Shown: one piece after another, positions 21,486 to 30,409 of the stretch
Position numbering within the stretch: position 1 is the first letter of the stretch
How the letters are laid out: the number at the start of each line of letters is the position of its first letter
Notes under the pieces: model-generated
The model's database searches: none
Told to the model about the DNA's origin: nothing
What the model saw: the letters and a program-made list of their open reading frames with translations, nothing else
Translations under genes and position numbers: made by a program
From: Roseateles toxinivorans
GTDB taxonomy: Bacteria > Pseudomonadota > Gammaproteobacteria > Burkholderiales > Burkholderiaceae_C
Reading direction: 5' to 3'
Assembly: GCA_945898095.1 (NCBI GenBank)
Contig: CAMDHE010000041.1
Location: 1-36,487 of the forward strand
DNA length: 36,487 nucleotides

Positions 21486-23048
21486 ATGAAATATCGAGAT
21501 TTGCGTGAGTTCATCGTCGGGCTCGAGGGCCTTGGTGAGCTGAAACGCATCCAGCAACCGGTCTCGCCCCGGCTCGAGATGACGGCTCTCAGCGACCGCG
21601 TGCTGCGCGCCGAAGGGCCGGCGCTTCTGTTTGAAAACCCGACCGGCTACAGCACGCCGGCGTTGACCAATCTGTTTGGCACCACAAGGCGCGTTGCGCT
21701 GGGAATGGGCGCTCAAAGCTTGCAGGAGTTGCGCGATGTCGGGCATTTGCTCGCCAGCCTGAAAGAGCCTGAGCCGCCCAGAGGCCTGAAGGACACCGGG
21801 CGCCTGCTGCAGATGCTGAAGTCGTTATGGGACATGAAGCCCAAGGTGGTCGGCCGCGGCGCTTGCCAGGAGGAAGTCTTTGCCGGCAGCGATGTCGACC
21901 TGAAAAGACTGCCGATCCAGCATTGCTGGCCTGGTGATGTCGGGCCGCTGTTGACCTGGGGCCTGGTGATCACCCGTGGCCCGCAGAGCATTCCGACGCC
22001 GAAGCTGCGGCAGAACCTGGGTATCTATCGCCAGCAGGTGATAGGAAAGAAGCAGTTGATCATGCGCTGGCTGGCGCATCGCGGCGGCGCGCTGGACTTC
22101 CGCGACTTCGCGCTGGCCAATCCGGGTCAGCCGTTTCCGATTGCGGTGGCTTTGGGCGCCGACCCGGCGACGATTCTCGGTGCGGTCACGCCGGTACCCG
22201 ACAGCCTGTCCGAATACCAGTTTGCCGGTTTGCTGCGCGGCTCGCGCACCGAACTGGTGGACAGTGGCGTTGGCGAGGACGGCTTGATGTTGCAAGTGCC
22301 AGCGAATGCCGAGATCGTCCTGGAAGGTCATATTCCGGTCGCTGCCAGCGGCTACAGCGGCTTCAGTGAAGACGGCATTGCGCTGAAAGAGAAGGGCGGC
22401 TATCTGCACGCGCTGGAAGGGCCGTTCGGCGACCATACCGGCTATTACAACGAGCAGGACTGGTTCCCGGTATTCGAGGTGCAGCGGCTGACGCAGCGGC
22501 CCGATCCGATTTACCACTCGACTTACACCGGCAAGCCGCCCGATGAACCGGCCATCCTCGGCGTGGCATTGAATGAAGTGTTCGTGCCGATCCTGCAAAA
22601 GCAATTCACTGAAATCGTCGATTTCTATCTGCCCCCCGAAGGCTGCAGTTACCGGTTGGCGGTAATTTCAATCAAGAAGGCTTACCCGGGGCATGCGAAG
22701 CGGCTGATGTTCGGTCTGTGGAGCTTTTTGCGTCAGTTCATGTACACGAAGTTCATCGTCGTCGTCGACGAAGACATCAATATTCGCGACTGGAAGGAAG
22801 TCATCTGGGCGATCACGACGCGCATGGACCCGGTGCGCGACACCACCTTGGTCGAGGGCACGCCGATCGACTATCTGGACTTCGCCTCGCCGGTCAGCGG
22901 CCTGGGCGGCAAGATGGGGCTCGACGCGACGAATAAATGGCCTGGCGAGACCCCGCGCGAATGGGGGAAGGCGATCGCGATGACGGCGGCAGTGCAGCAG
23001 CGCACCGATCTGCTCTTCGAGCAATTGTTCACCGCCAAAAAAGCTTGA
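21486..23048 (+). CDS. ubiD: 4-hydroxy-3-polyprenylbenzoate decarboxylase UbiD
   Basis: Prenylated-FMN-dependent decarboxylase of ubiquinone biosynthesis, removing the ring carboxylate of 3-polyprenyl-4-hydroxybenzoate. The 520-aa protein starts with the canonical [10 protein letters not shown]. It shows [18 protein letters not shown], the prFMN/metal-binding NLGIYRQQV, and the catalytic Glu region [13 protein letters not shown]. The C-terminal [22 protein letters not shown] block and [14 protein letters not shown] are also typical. The partner flavin prenyltransferase UbiX is not in the window. A structured region and an intrinsic terminator follow. Confidence 0.97.
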   Translation: MKYRDLREFIVGLEGLGELKRIQQPVSPRLEMTALSDRVLRAEGPALLFENPTGYSTPALTNLFGTTRRVALGMGAQSLQELRDVGHLLASLKEPEPPRGLKDTGRLLQMLKSLWDMKPKVVGRGACQEEVFAGSDVDLKRLPIQHCWPGDVGPLLTWGLVITRGPQSIPTPKLRQNLGIYRQQVIGKKQLIMRWLAHRGGALDFRDFALANPGQPFPIAVALGADPATILGAVTPVPDSLSEYQFAGLLRGSRTELVDSGVGEDGLMLQVPANAEIVLEGHIPVAASGYSGFSEDGIALKEKGGYLHALEGPFGDHTGYYNEQDWFPVFEVQRLTQRPDPIYHSTYTGKPPDEPAILGVALNEVFVPILQKQFTEIVDFYLPPEGCSYRLAVISIKKAYPGHAKRLMFGLWSFLRQFMYTKFIVVVDEDINIRDWKEVIWAITTRMDPVRDTTLVEGTPIDYLDFASPVSGLGGKMGLDATNKWPGETPREWGKAIAMTAAVQQRTDLLFEQLFTAKKA

Positions 23049-23074
23049 AAGCTAATCCGGTCTGGGTTAAGCTG

Positions 23075-23211
23075 AATCTGCCTTTTCAGGCAAACAATGT
23101 GGCGCAGTCTCTGCGTGACAGGAGCCCCCGGGCAAATCGCCCCGGAGCCCCACTGGTAGCGTCAGCTACCCGCCCCTTTCAGGCTCCGGCTTGAAAGGGG
23201 TTTCGTTTTTT
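23075..23211 (+). ncRNA. Candidate structured RNA (sRNA or ubiD 3' UTR)
   Basis: Within about 135 nt after ubiD there are consecutive perfect or near-perfect hairpins. They are TGCCT/AGGCA with a 4-nt loop (23079-23092), GCGCAG/CTGCGT (23102-23116), CCGGGC/GCCC-CGG (23128-23145), GGTAGC/GCTACC with loop GTCA (23155-23170), and the terminator hairpin. The terminator loop GGCTCCGG (23182-23189) is exactly complementary to CCGGAGCC at 23142-23149, which could form a pseudoknot or compete with the neighbouring stem. TTGAAA (23045-23050) followed 17 bp later by TAAGCT is a weak possible promoter. I do not recognise a known RNA family. Confidence 0.45.
23173..23211 (+). terminator. Strong intrinsic terminator after ubiD
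   Basis: A 9-bp perfect stem, CCCCTTTCA / TGAAAGGGG, with a 10-nt loop is followed by TTTCGTTTTTT. It ends plus-strand transcription seven bases before the stop codon of the convergent YdcF-like gene. Confidence 0.9.
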
Positions 23212-23218
23212 GGATCCT

Positions 23219-24022
23219 TCAATGGCCGGTGATCGAACCCAGCCATTCGTAGACCGCATAGCGCATGCGCAGAATGCCTTCGTTGGAGGGGCACCAGTCT
23301 TGCAGGTCTGTGGGTACAGCCCGCTGCGCCCCGATTGGTGCCGGGATGATCTCGATCTGCCCCATTGCCGCCTGGTTGAAAGCCCGCAGCGAGCGCGGCA
23401 TATGCAGGTCGTTGGTCACCAGCAGCAGCTTCTTGATGCCATCGGCTTTGAGCAGCGCGACCGAGTAGCTGGCGTTTTCACGCGTGTCGCGCGAGCGGCC
23501 TTCGGCCCATTTCAGCGGCAGGCCGAACTCTTGCTCGGCGGTACGCTCAGCGCTTGACGCCTCAGACTGCGCCGCAGGCCCGGCGCCCCAGCCGATGCCG
23601 CCTGAATATCCCAGCGGCGCCTTGACCTGCCTTGCCAACCAGATACCGAAACGCAGCCGTTCCTGGCTCAGCCGGTTTAGTTCGGGCCCCGAATACTCAG
23701 GTACGAAGCTGCGTGCTCCGCCACCGAGCACCAGCACGGCGACATCGCCCCGGCTTTGACTCTCGCTGCGCAATGCCGCGATCGCTTGCGCACTCAGCGC
23801 CGGTGGGGGTTTCAACAGTCGCTGCGCCAGCCATTGCGCAGCCCCTTCAGTGCAACTGAGCCAAAGTCCCACCAAGGCCAATGTGAGCAGCGCGCGGCCG
23901 GCCTTGCGATGGCGGCGCAGCAGGCCCGCACCGATCATCACCAGCAGCAGCCAAGGTACAGGTGGCAGCAACAGCACCAGCAGCAGCGGCTTGAACAGTT
24001 GGGCAAAATCAATTGAACTCAT
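23219..24022 (-). CDS. YdcF/ElyC-like DUF218 membrane protein
   Basis: A 267-aa inner-membrane protein. Two hydrophobic segments near the N-terminus (about 10-32 and 44-58) are followed by a DUF218 domain: VAVLVLGGGAR at about 92-102, ERLRFGIWLAR, GYSGGIGWG, the conserved SRDTRENA motif and LLLVTNDLHMPRS. This family includes SanA, YdcF and ElyC; ElyC affects cell-envelope or lipid-carrier metabolism in E. coli, but the biochemical role is not settled. A tail CPSNEGILRMRYAVYEWLG is typical. The gene is monocistronic and ends against the ubiD terminator. Confidence 0.85.
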   Translation of the reverse strand: MSSIDFAQLFKPLLLVLLLPPVPWLLLVMIGAGLLRRHRKAGRALLTLALVGLWLSCTEGAAQWLAQRLLKPPPALSAQAIAALRSESQSRGDVAVLVLGGGARSFVPEYSGPELNRLSQERLRFGIWLARQVKAPLGYSGGIGWGAGPAAQSEASSAERTAEQEFGLPLKWAEGRSRDTRENASYSVALLKADGIKKLLLVTNDLHMPRSLRAFNQAAMGQIEIIPAPIGAQRAVPTDLQDWCPSNEGILRMRYAVYEWLGSITGH

Positions 24023-24095
24023 CGAGGCCTCCGCTTAGATCATGCCTTGATCCAGCTCCGCTATGCTTGGCAGACTTTTTTTCAAGCAATCCAAC

Positions 24096-24641
24096 ATGAT
24101 GAATGAATCGACACAACAACTTCAACGCATCACTCTTGGTGGCGGTTGTTTCTGGTGCCTGGAAGCCGTCTTCGAACTGGTGCGAGGTGTGCAGCATGTC
24201 GAGTCGGGTTACTGCAACGGGGCGCTGCAGAACCCGAGTTATGAGCAGGTCTGCTCGGGCCGCACCGGCCATGCCGAAGTTGTGCGTATTGATTTTGATC
24301 CGGCTGAAGTCAGCCTGAGGGAACTGCTCGAGGTGTTTTTCGTCATCCATGACCCGACCACGCTGAACCGCCAGGGGGGCGATGCAGGCACCCAATACCG
24401 CTCGGGCATCTATGTGCACAACGCCGCTCAGGCAGAGCTGGCGCGCGAGGTATTGGACGAACTGCAGTTGGCGCTCCAAGGCCGGGCCGTCACCGAATTG
24501 ACTGCTGAAGCCAATTACTGGCCTGCCGAGGCTTATCACCAGCATTACTTCGTCAACAACCCCTCTCAAGGCTATTGCGCCTTTGTCGTGGCCCCGAAGG
24601 TTGACAAGTTTCTCGCCACTTTCAAGAGGCTGAGTCGCTGA
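24096..24641 (+). CDS. msrA: Peptide-methionine (S)-S-oxide reductase MsrA
   Basis: Reduces methionine-S-sulfoxide in proteins. The active-site motif GGGCFWCLEA carries the nucleophilic Cys (residue 18 from the chosen start) and is preceded by ITLGG. VESGYCNG, the HAEVV segment, FFVIHDPTTLNRQGGDAGTQYRSGIY and the PAEAYHQHYF C-terminal block are all family hallmarks. The usual Tyr/Glu/Asp substrate residues are present. I use ATG 24096 (181 aa); ATG 24099 is equally possible, and an open frame from ATG 24063 is less likely. Its stop overlaps the ATG of the ABC ATPase by one base, so it leads a four-gene operon. Confidence 0.95.
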   Translation: MMNESTQQLQRITLGGGCFWCLEAVFELVRGVQHVESGYCNGALQNPSYEQVCSGRTGHAEVVRIDFDPAEVSLRELLEVFFVIHDPTTLNRQGGDAGTQYRSGIYVHNAAQAELAREVLDELQLALQGRAVTELTAEANYWPAEAYHQHYFVNNPSQGYCAFVVAPKVDKFLATFKRLSR

Positions 24642-25315
24642 TGCAGCTTGCAGCAATCGAATGGCAGGGCCTGAGTTATCGCTATGGCCAGGAGGCCGAA
24701 ATCGCTTTCGATGACCTCAAGCTCGCTGCCGGTCAGCATCTGCTGCTGCGCGGCGCCTCCGGCAGCGGCAAGTCAACCTTGCTGGCCTTGCTGGCAGGTT
24801 TGTTGAGCCCGAGCGCCGGACAGATCCGCATGGCCGGCCAATCGCTACAGGATCTGAGCCCGCGAGAGCGCGATGCCTGGCGGGGTGCGGAACTTGGTTT
24901 TGTGCCACAACGATTGCATCTGAGCGCCAGCCTGACTGTTGCCGATAACCTGGACCTGCCCTATGTCTGCGCCGGGTTGCCGCCGGATCGGGCCAGGGCT
25001 GCCTTGTTGCTCGATCAACTCGGCCTGGCTGCTGTCAGTCAGCGTCTGCCGCATCAATTGAGCGTCGGTCAGGCCCAGCGCGTGGCCTTGGCAAGGGCCT
25101 TGATGCGACGCCCGAAATTGCTGCTGGCCGATGAGCCCAGCGCCAGCCTCGATGACGACAACACCGCTGCGATGCTCGATTTGTTGCTGGGTGCTGCTGC
25201 TGGCCAGGGCGCGACGCTGGTGCTGGCCTCGCATGACGCAAGAGTTGCGCTGCGAATGGGGCAGCGCAGCGATGTGGTCGAACATCGGTTGCCAATTTTG
25301 CCGCCGCCGCTATGA
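24641..25315 (+). CDS. ABC transporter ATP-binding protein (LolD/MacB-like)
   Basis: A 224-aa ATPase of the LolD/MacB/FtsE type. It has Walker A GASGSGKST (38-46), Q-loop GFVPQRLHLS, and signature LSVGQAQRVALARAL (140-154; Gly replaced by Val at position 3 of the LSGGQ motif). Walker B LLLADEPSASLDD (160-172) and the H-loop LASHDA are also present. It overlaps msrA by 1 bp and the permease by 4 bp, so it clearly pairs with that permease. Together with the DUF3299 gene it resembles the Pseudomonas PA4063-PA4066 / Vibrio zrg type cluster linked to zinc limitation. That link is from memory of those operons, and the substrate here is unknown. Confidence 0.9.
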   Translation: MQLAAIEWQGLSYRYGQEAEIAFDDLKLAAGQHLLLRGASGSGKSTLLALLAGLLSPSAGQIRMAGQSLQDLSPRERDAWRGAELGFVPQRLHLSASLTVADNLDLPYVCAGLPPDRARAALLLDQLGLAAVSQRLPHQLSVGQAQRVALARALMRRPKLLLADEPSASLDDDNTAAMLDLLLGAAAGQGATLVLASHDARVALRMGQRSDVVEHRLPILPPPL

Positions 25316-26502
25316 GCCTGACCCGACTTGCCTGGCGCTATTTATGGGCCCAGCCATTGACGGCTGGCTTGAACCTGCTGCTGCTGAGCCTGGGGCTGGC
25401 GGCGATGACTTTTGTCCTGCTGGTCAGCGAACAGATTGACGCCGGAGTCAGACGCGATCTGGCCGGAATCGACCTGGTGGTCGGTGCCAAGGGCAGCCCG
25501 ATGCAGATCATGCTGGCGGGCGTGTTCCACCTCGATACGCCGACCGGCAATATCCCGCTGGCGACCATCGAGCGACTGCGCGCCCACCCCCTTGTGGCTA
25601 GGGCCTTGCCGTTGTCCCTGGGTGACAGCTTGCGCGGTTTTCGCATCGTCGGCACCATCTCCGATTACCTCGAGCTCTACCAGGGCCGCTTGGCCAGCGG
25701 GCAGGTCTGGAGCGAACCAATGCAGGCCTTGTTGGGCGCTGAGGTGGCCCGCGTGACCGGGCTGAAAGTCGGCGACCAGTTTGCCGGTAGCCATGGCCTG
25801 GGTGAGCAGGGCAGCGAGCATGATGAACAAGAATACCGAGTCGTCGGCTTGTTGGCGCCGAACGGCAGCGTGCTCGACCGCCTGGTGCTGACCGACCTGG
25901 CGTCGGTCTGGGCCGTGCATGACGCCCATCATGGTGCAGCCGAGCCGGCCGACATGCGCGAAATCACCATGGCCCTGGTCAGTTACCGCAGCCCGCTGGC
26001 AGCCATCAGCCTGCCGCGCTGGGTCAATGCACAGGATGGTTTGCAGGCCGCAGCACCGGCGCTTGAAACCGCGCGGCTGATGCGCATGGTGGGCGCGGGT
26101 GCCGAATTGCTGCGGGCTTTCGGGCTGCTCCTGCTGCTGGCCGCAGGGCTGTCGGTGTTCGTCGCTTTGCTGCATTCGGTACGGGCCAGGCAGAGCGATC
26201 TGGCCATGCTGCGAATGCTCGGCGCGAGCCCGCTGCGGGTCGCTTTGTTGGTCGGTCTTGAAGCGCTGATCCTCGCGGTAATTGCCGGTCTGATCGGCCT
26301 GCTTCTGGGGCATGTCTTGACCGGCCTGCTTGGCGCTGTATTGGCCTCACAGCAATCCTTGCGCATCACTGGTTTCTGGTACTCAGCCTGGGAGTTCGGC
26401 ATCGCCTTGCTGGCGCTGATCCTGGCGCTGCTGGCCGCCGCCTGGCCGGCTTGGGCGAGCTACAGGCTTGATGTCACCGAGTTGCTGCAAGCGCCCAGGT
26501 AG
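25312..26502 (+). CDS. ABC transporter permease (FtsX/MacB-like)
   Basis: A 396-aa inner-membrane permease with the MacB/LolC four-helix layout. The first membrane helix is at about 17-40. A large periplasmic domain (about 41-262) begins with RRDLAGIDLVVGAKGSPMQ. Three C-terminal helices follow at about 264-290, 312-345 and 362-388, with the FtsX-type RARQSDLAMLRMLGASPLR cytoplasmic loop. The periplasmic part contains acidic/His clusters SEHDEQE and VHDAHHGA, which could contact a metal. It overlaps the ATPase gene by 4 bp. MacB-type systems act by mechanotransmission on periplasmic or lipoprotein substrates rather than classical import. Confidence 0.88.
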   Translation: MSLTRLAWRYLWAQPLTAGLNLLLLSLGLAAMTFVLLVSEQIDAGVRRDLAGIDLVVGAKGSPMQIMLAGVFHLDTPTGNIPLATIERLRAHPLVARALPLSLGDSLRGFRIVGTISDYLELYQGRLASGQVWSEPMQALLGAEVARVTGLKVGDQFAGSHGLGEQGSEHDEQEYRVVGLLAPNGSVLDRLVLTDLASVWAVHDAHHGAAEPADMREITMALVSYRSPLAAISLPRWVNAQDGLQAAAPALETARLMRMVGAGAELLRAFGLLLLLAAGLSVFVALLHSVRARQSDLAMLRMLGASPLRVALLVGLEALILAVIAGLIGLLLGHVLTGLLGAVLASQQSLRITGFWYSAWEFGIALLALILALLAAAWPAWASYRLDVTELLQAPR

Positions 26503-26525
26503 GAAGGCACAATCGAGGGATGGAT

Positions 26526-26999
26526 ATGAAGTTGAAATTTTCAGGGGTGGCTTTGCTGCTTGCTATGGTTTTACAGGTCGCAGCGGCGCAAGCGGTGATC
26601 GGCCAGGGCCCGGGCTATCACGACCCCCGCAGCGCATTTGCGCCCTTGCAGGAAAAGGAGGGCATCCTGACCTGGGAGTTGCTGTCATCGGTGACGACCA
26701 AGGCAGAGAAAAAAAAGTTGACGCCGGTTTTCCCGGCCAAGCTGCTCGCGCTCGACAAGCGCAAGGTCAAGGTGCAGGGCTTCATGATGCCGCTGGAGCC
26801 TGGCGACAAGCAGCACCATTTCCTGCTTTCATCGGTGCCAACGAGCTGCAACTTCTGTGTTCCCGCCGGGCCTGAAGGGCTGATCGAGGTGCGCACCAAG
26901 CAAGCAGTGCGCTATTCGCTGGAGCCGGTTGTCGTCGAAGGCATCCTGGCGGTCTTGAGCGATGACCCATACGGCATGTACTACCGGGTCACCGATTGA
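26526..26999 (+). CDS. DUF3299 periplasmic protein linked to ABC system
   Basis: A 157-aa exported protein. MKLKFSGVALLLAMVLQ is a signal peptide, with likely cleavage after AAA/AQA near residue 22. The DUF3299 core has VQGFMMPLEPG, two histidines (97-98) and a CNFC motif (Cys108, Cys111), which could bind metal or form a redox pair. The ATG at 26526 is preferred because GAGGG lies six bases upstream; an ATG two codons earlier (26520) directly abuts that site. It is the last gene of the msrA-ATPase-permease operon (23-bp gap). The DUF2796 zinc-binding partner found in similar clusters is missing. Confidence 0.85.
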   Translation: MKLKFSGVALLLAMVLQVAAAQAVIGQGPGYHDPRSAFAPLQEKEGILTWELLSSVTTKAEKKKLTPVFPAKLLALDKRKVKVQGFMMPLEPGDKQHHFLLSSVPTSCNFCVPAGPEGLIEVRTKQAVRYSLEPVVVEGILAVLSDDPYGMYYRVTD

Positions 27000-27012
27000 G
27001 CCATGGAGCTTG

Positions 27013-27648
27013 TTATGGCGCCAGCCGTTCCTTGATCCATGTGCCGGCGTCGAGCCGATAGCTGATCCGGTCATGCAGCCTTGACTTGCGACCTTGCCAG
27101 AACTCCCAGCGCTCGGGCAGTAGCCGGTAGCCGCCCCAATGCGGCGGGCGCGGCGGATGCAGGCCATGCTGGACTGCGGCGCGGGCAGCATTGCTGACCA
27201 GCGTGGCGCGTGAACTGATCACCTGGCTTTGTGGCGAAGCCCAGGCGCCCAGACGCGAGTCGAGCGGCCGCGACTGGAAATAGGCATCGGACTCTTCCGC
27301 ACCGACCTGTGTGACCTGACCCTCGATGCGCACGACCCGCTCGAGTTCGACCCAATGAAATTGCAGTGCGGCAAAGGGGTTGGTTGCCAGCTCACGGCCT
27401 TTGCGACTTTCGTAATTGGTAAACCAGACGATGCCTCTGGCATCAAAGCCCTTGATCAAGACCACCCGGGTAGAAGGCCGGCCTTCTGCGCTGACGGTAG
27501 CCAATGTCATTGCATTCGGTTCGGGCAACTGGCTGTCCAGCGCTTCGTCGAGCCATTGCTTGAATTGAAGCGTTGGCTCGCTGGCGGCGAGATCGACATC
27601 GAGTTCGCCCTGTTCGTAGCTTTTTCGGAGGTCAGAGAGTTTGTTCAT
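27013..27648 (-). CDS. pdxH: Pyridoxamine/pyridoxine 5'-phosphate oxidase PdxH
   Basis: FMN enzyme that oxidises pyridoxine- or pyridoxamine-5'-phosphate to PLP. The 211-aa protein has [19 protein letters not shown] and [15 protein letters not shown] for FMN phosphate contacts, then [20 protein letters not shown]. It ends with the characteristic [24 protein letters not shown] and IKERLAP C-terminus. The ATG at 27648 ([16 protein letters not shown]) matches the family start, with CGGAGG in the leader; upstream open codons are not conserved. It converges with the DUF3299 gene and diverges from the MocA-like gene. Confidence 0.97.
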   Translation of the reverse strand: MNKLSDLRKSYEQGELDVDLAASEPTLQFKQWLDEALDSQLPEPNAMTLATVSAEGRPSTRVVLIKGFDARGIVWFTNYESRKGRELATNPFAALQFHWVELERVVRIEGQVTQVGAEESDAYFQSRPLDSRLGAWASPQSQVISSRATLVSNAARAAVQHGLHPPRPPHWGGYRLLPERWEFWQGRKSRLHDRISYRLDAGTWIKERLAP

Positions 27649-27841
27649 GGGCCGAAGTATGCGTCGATTTCGAGCAAACCTTGGCAACTGGTCAATTCGT
27701 GACTTATTCGACAGGAATATGGTTTTTAGGGAGAGTGGAAATGCTTAAGTAGAGAACCCGATGTCGGTGTGCAATGGCGCAGGTCATGCTATGGCCATGG
27801 CAAACAAGAACGCCGACATAATTTTTCAAGGACAAGCTCGA

Positions 27842-28447
27842 ATGATGAAACAGCGACCGGCCATTGTCGTGCTCGCCGCAGGGCGCGGCATGCGCTTTCA
27901 TGGTGCCGGACATAAGCTCGAACAGCAGATCAAAGAGACAGGTGAAACCGTGCTCTCGGCCACTTTGGGTCATGCGCTGGAGACCGGCCTGCGTGTGATC
28001 GTGGTCACCAGCGCCCGCATGGCACCGGCGGTCAACCGTTTGATCGCTGCGCGCAATGTGGTGGTGCTTTCCGAACTGGACAGCCATGGGCGGCCCAATC
28101 CTGAAGGCATGGGCTATTCGATCGCTGCGGGTGTCAGCGCCAGTGGCGATGCGGAGGGCTGGCTGATCGTGCCGGCCGACATGCCTTTGCTGAGCCCCTC
28201 AAGCATGCTGGCTGTTGCAAGCGCCCTGGAACAATATCCGATCGCCTATGCTCAGCATCGGGGCCGCCGCGGCCACCCGGTGGGCTTAAACGCCGAGATT
28301 TATTCGGAACTGGTCGTCCTCCAGGGCGACGAAGGTGCGCGACGCATCCTGGCCCGTTATCCATCGCAGGGGATTGAAATCGACGATGCTGGCGTGCTGG
28401 TCGATGTCGACACGGTCGAGGATTTGGCGGCGCTTCAAGCCGGCTGA
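27842..28447 (+). CDS. MocA/MobA-like molybdopterin nucleotidyltransferase
   Basis: A 201-aa NTP-transferase (Rossmann-like, NTP_transf_3). It has the nucleotide-binding signature VVLAAGRGMRF, with Lys at HKLEQ, the metal-binding PADMPLLSP and the substrate-loop GRRGHPVGLN. This pattern matches MocA (CTP:molybdopterin cytidylyltransferase) and related enzymes that mature cofactors of xanthine-dehydrogenase-type proteins; MobA-type or other specificities cannot be excluded. ATG 27842 is chosen from AAGGA nine bases upstream; ATG 27845 is adjacent. No molybdoenzyme gene is in the window. It lies 112 bp before edd with a repeat-rich promoter between. Confidence 0.85.
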   Translation: MMKQRPAIVVLAAGRGMRFHGAGHKLEQQIKETGETVLSATLGHALETGLRVIVVTSARMAPAVNRLIAARNVVVLSELDSHGRPNPEGMGYSIAAGVSASGDAEGWLIVPADMPLLSPSSMLAVASALEQYPIAYAQHRGRRGHPVGLNAEIYSELVVLQGDEGARRILARYPSQGIEIDDAGVLVDVDTVEDLAALQAG

Positions 28448-28471
28448 ACAGCAGTCTTTGGTTCTCGACCG

Positions 28472-28536
28472 GTTGGTAACCCGTTGGTAACCCGCTACAG
28501 GGTCAGTCGTTGTAATATGGTTACCTGTTTTTACAG
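28472..28536 (+). promoter_or_regulatory. edd promoter region with tandem 11-bp repeats
   Basis: GTTGGTAACCC occurs twice back to back (28472-28482 and 28483-28493). An inverted-type GGTTACC follows at 28519-28525 and a palindrome CTGTTTTTACAG at 28525-28536. TAATAT (28513-28518) is a candidate -10. The partly symmetric TGTAATATGGTTACC resembles a HexR-type operator, but this is a visual resemblance only. The 11-bp repeat spacing equals one helical turn, as expected for a cooperatively bound regulator of the Entner-Doudoroff genes. Confidence 0.5.
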
Positions 28537-28559
28537 AACCGAGTTACATCGACTGCCGC

Positions 28560-30383
28560 ATGAACAAGATTCTCCTTGCCGTTACCTCACGCATCCGTCA
28601 TCGCAGCGCTGCCAGCCGTGAGCAGTATCTCGATGGATTGGCACAGATGTCCGGACGCAAACGCGGCATCGAACGTATCGGCTGCGCCAATATCGCCCAT
28701 GCCGTTGCGGCGCTGCCAGCCAATGACAAGCTGCGCATCGTGGCCGAGAAGGCGCCGCATCTGGCGGTCGTTACTGCCTACAACGACATGCTGTCGGCGC
28801 ACCAGCCCTATGCGGCTTATCCCGACCTGATCCGCGCCGAAGCAGCTCGCCAGCAGGCAACGGTGCAGGTCGCAGGTGGCGTGCCGGCGATGTGTGACGG
28901 TGTGACTCAAGGCCTGCCGGGTATGGAGCTGAGCCTTTTTTCACGCGATGTGATCGCGATGTCGACGGCCGTGGCGCTGAGCCATGATGTCTTTGATGCG
29001 GCCCTGCTGTTGGGGATTTGCGACAAGATTGTTCCCGGTCTGTTGATCGGCGCCCTGCATTTCGGTCATCTGCCCTGTGTCTTCGTGCCCGCCGGGCCGA
29101 TGAGCAGCGGTCTGTCAAACAACGCCAAATCGAAGGTGCGCGAGCAATATGCACAGGGCAAGGTCGGCCGCGACGAGTTGATGCAGGCCGAATCGGCGGC
29201 CTATCACGGCGCCGGCACCTGCACGTTTTACGGTACCGCCAACAGCAACCAGATGCTGCTCGAAGCGATGGGCTTGCATGTGCCGGGCGCTGCCTTCGTG
29301 CACCCACAGGATCCGCTGCGCGATGCCTTGACCCGTGAAGCGGTGCGCGCAGCTTTGGCGATCACGGCGAAGGGCGGGCGTTACACGCCGATCGGGCGCC
29401 TGGTCGACGAGCGCGCGATCGTCAACGCGATGGTGGCTTTGCTGGCGACCGGCGGATCGACCAATCATCTGATCCACTGGGTGGCCGTGGCGCGCTCGGC
29501 CGGCATCCTGATCGACTGGACTGATTTTTCTGATCTTTCAGGCGCAACGCCCTTGTTGACGCGTATCTATCCGAACGGCTCGGCCGATGTGAACCAGTTC
29601 CAAGCCGCGGGTGGCCCGGGTTTCGTGATCCGCGAGTTACTCGATCACGGCTTGATGCATGAAGATGTGCTGAGCGTGGCAGCGCCGTCGCTGCGGCCCT
29701 ATGCGCGTCTGCCGATCCTGGCTGATGACGGTAGTTCGGTCGCCTGGCAGGATCTGGAAGCGGCCAGCAGCGATGAGCAGGTCGTTCGCCTGGCTTCCGC
29801 GCCATTCAGCGACAGCGGTGGTCTGAAACTGCTGGCCGGCAATCTGGGCCGGGCGGTGATCAAGATTTCAGCAGTGCCCGAAGAGAATCATCTGATCGAA
29901 GCGCCGGCGCGCATTTTCGACAGCCAGGACGACATGTTGGCGGCCTTCGATGCGGGTGAATTGGAGCGCGATGTCGTCGTCGTCGTGCGCTTCCAGGGTC
30001 CGCAGGCCAATGGCATGCCTGAACTGCACAAGCTGACGCCGCCCTTGGCGGTATTACAGGGGCGAGGCTTCAAGGTCGCGTTGTTGACCGATGGGCGCAT
30101 GAGCGGCGCGTCGGGCAAGGTGCCTGCAGCCATCCACATCAGCCCCGAAGCCTTGGCTGGCGGGCCGCTGGCCAAACTGCGTGACGGCGATCGGGTGCGG
30201 CTCGATGCGGTCAGCGGAGAATTGCTGGCGCTGGTGCCGGCCAATGTCTGGGATGCCCGCGAATTGGCCGGCATTCCAGCCCAGCAATTACGCAGCAACG
30301 GCCTGGGCCTCGGTCGCGATCTGTTCGCTGGCATGCGACGCAACGTGCTGAGCGCCGAAGCAGGCGCGATCAGCTGGCTCTGA
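28560..30383 (+). CDS. edd: 6-phosphogluconate dehydratase Edd
   Basis: First committed enzyme of the Entner-Doudoroff pathway, dehydrating 6-phosphogluconate to KDPG. The 607-aa IlvD/Edd-family protein has the iron-sulfur cluster cysteines in AMCDGVTQG (Cys112), [10 protein letters not shown] (Cys154) and [14 protein letters not shown] (Cys221). It also has the Edd-specific [13 protein letters not shown] and the C-terminal [19 protein letters not shown]. Edd rather than dihydroxy-acid dehydratase is supported by length, [10 protein letters not shown] and the eda gene 26 bp downstream. No clear Shine-Dalgarno sequence precedes the ATG. Confidence 0.97.
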   Translation: MNKILLAVTSRIRHRSAASREQYLDGLAQMSGRKRGIERIGCANIAHAVAALPANDKLRIVAEKAPHLAVVTAYNDMLSAHQPYAAYPDLIRAEAARQQATVQVAGGVPAMCDGVTQGLPGMELSLFSRDVIAMSTAVALSHDVFDAALLLGICDKIVPGLLIGALHFGHLPCVFVPAGPMSSGLSNNAKSKVREQYAQGKVGRDELMQAESAAYHGAGTCTFYGTANSNQMLLEAMGLHVPGAAFVHPQDPLRDALTREAVRAALAITAKGGRYTPIGRLVDERAIVNAMVALLATGGSTNHLIHWVAVARSAGILIDWTDFSDLSGATPLLTRIYPNGSADVNQFQAAGGPGFVIRELLDHGLMHEDVLSVAAPSLRPYARLPILADDGSSVAWQDLEAASSDEQVVRLASAPFSDSGGLKLLAGNLGRAVIKISAVPEENHLIEAPARIFDSQDDMLAAFDAGELERDVVVVVRFQGPQANGMPELHKLTPPLAVLQGRGFKVALLTDGRMSGASGKVPAAIHISPEALAGGPLAKLRDGDRVRLDAVSGELLALVPANVWDARELAGIPAQQLRSNGLGLGRDLFAGMRRNVLSAEAGAISWL

Positions 30384-30409
30384 AGTAGCCCCAGATTAGT
30401 TAACCTTGA

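Noticed and set aside
24023-24095. Possible Zur box upstream of the msrA-ABC-DUF3299 operon
   Set aside because: No GTTATAATATAAC-like palindrome can be seen in the gap, so zinc control is not supported by a site here.
28525-28536. CTGTTTTTACAG before edd as a LexA box
   Set aside because: The spacer between CTG and CAG is six bases, not the ten required of the lexA operators seen at 937-972.
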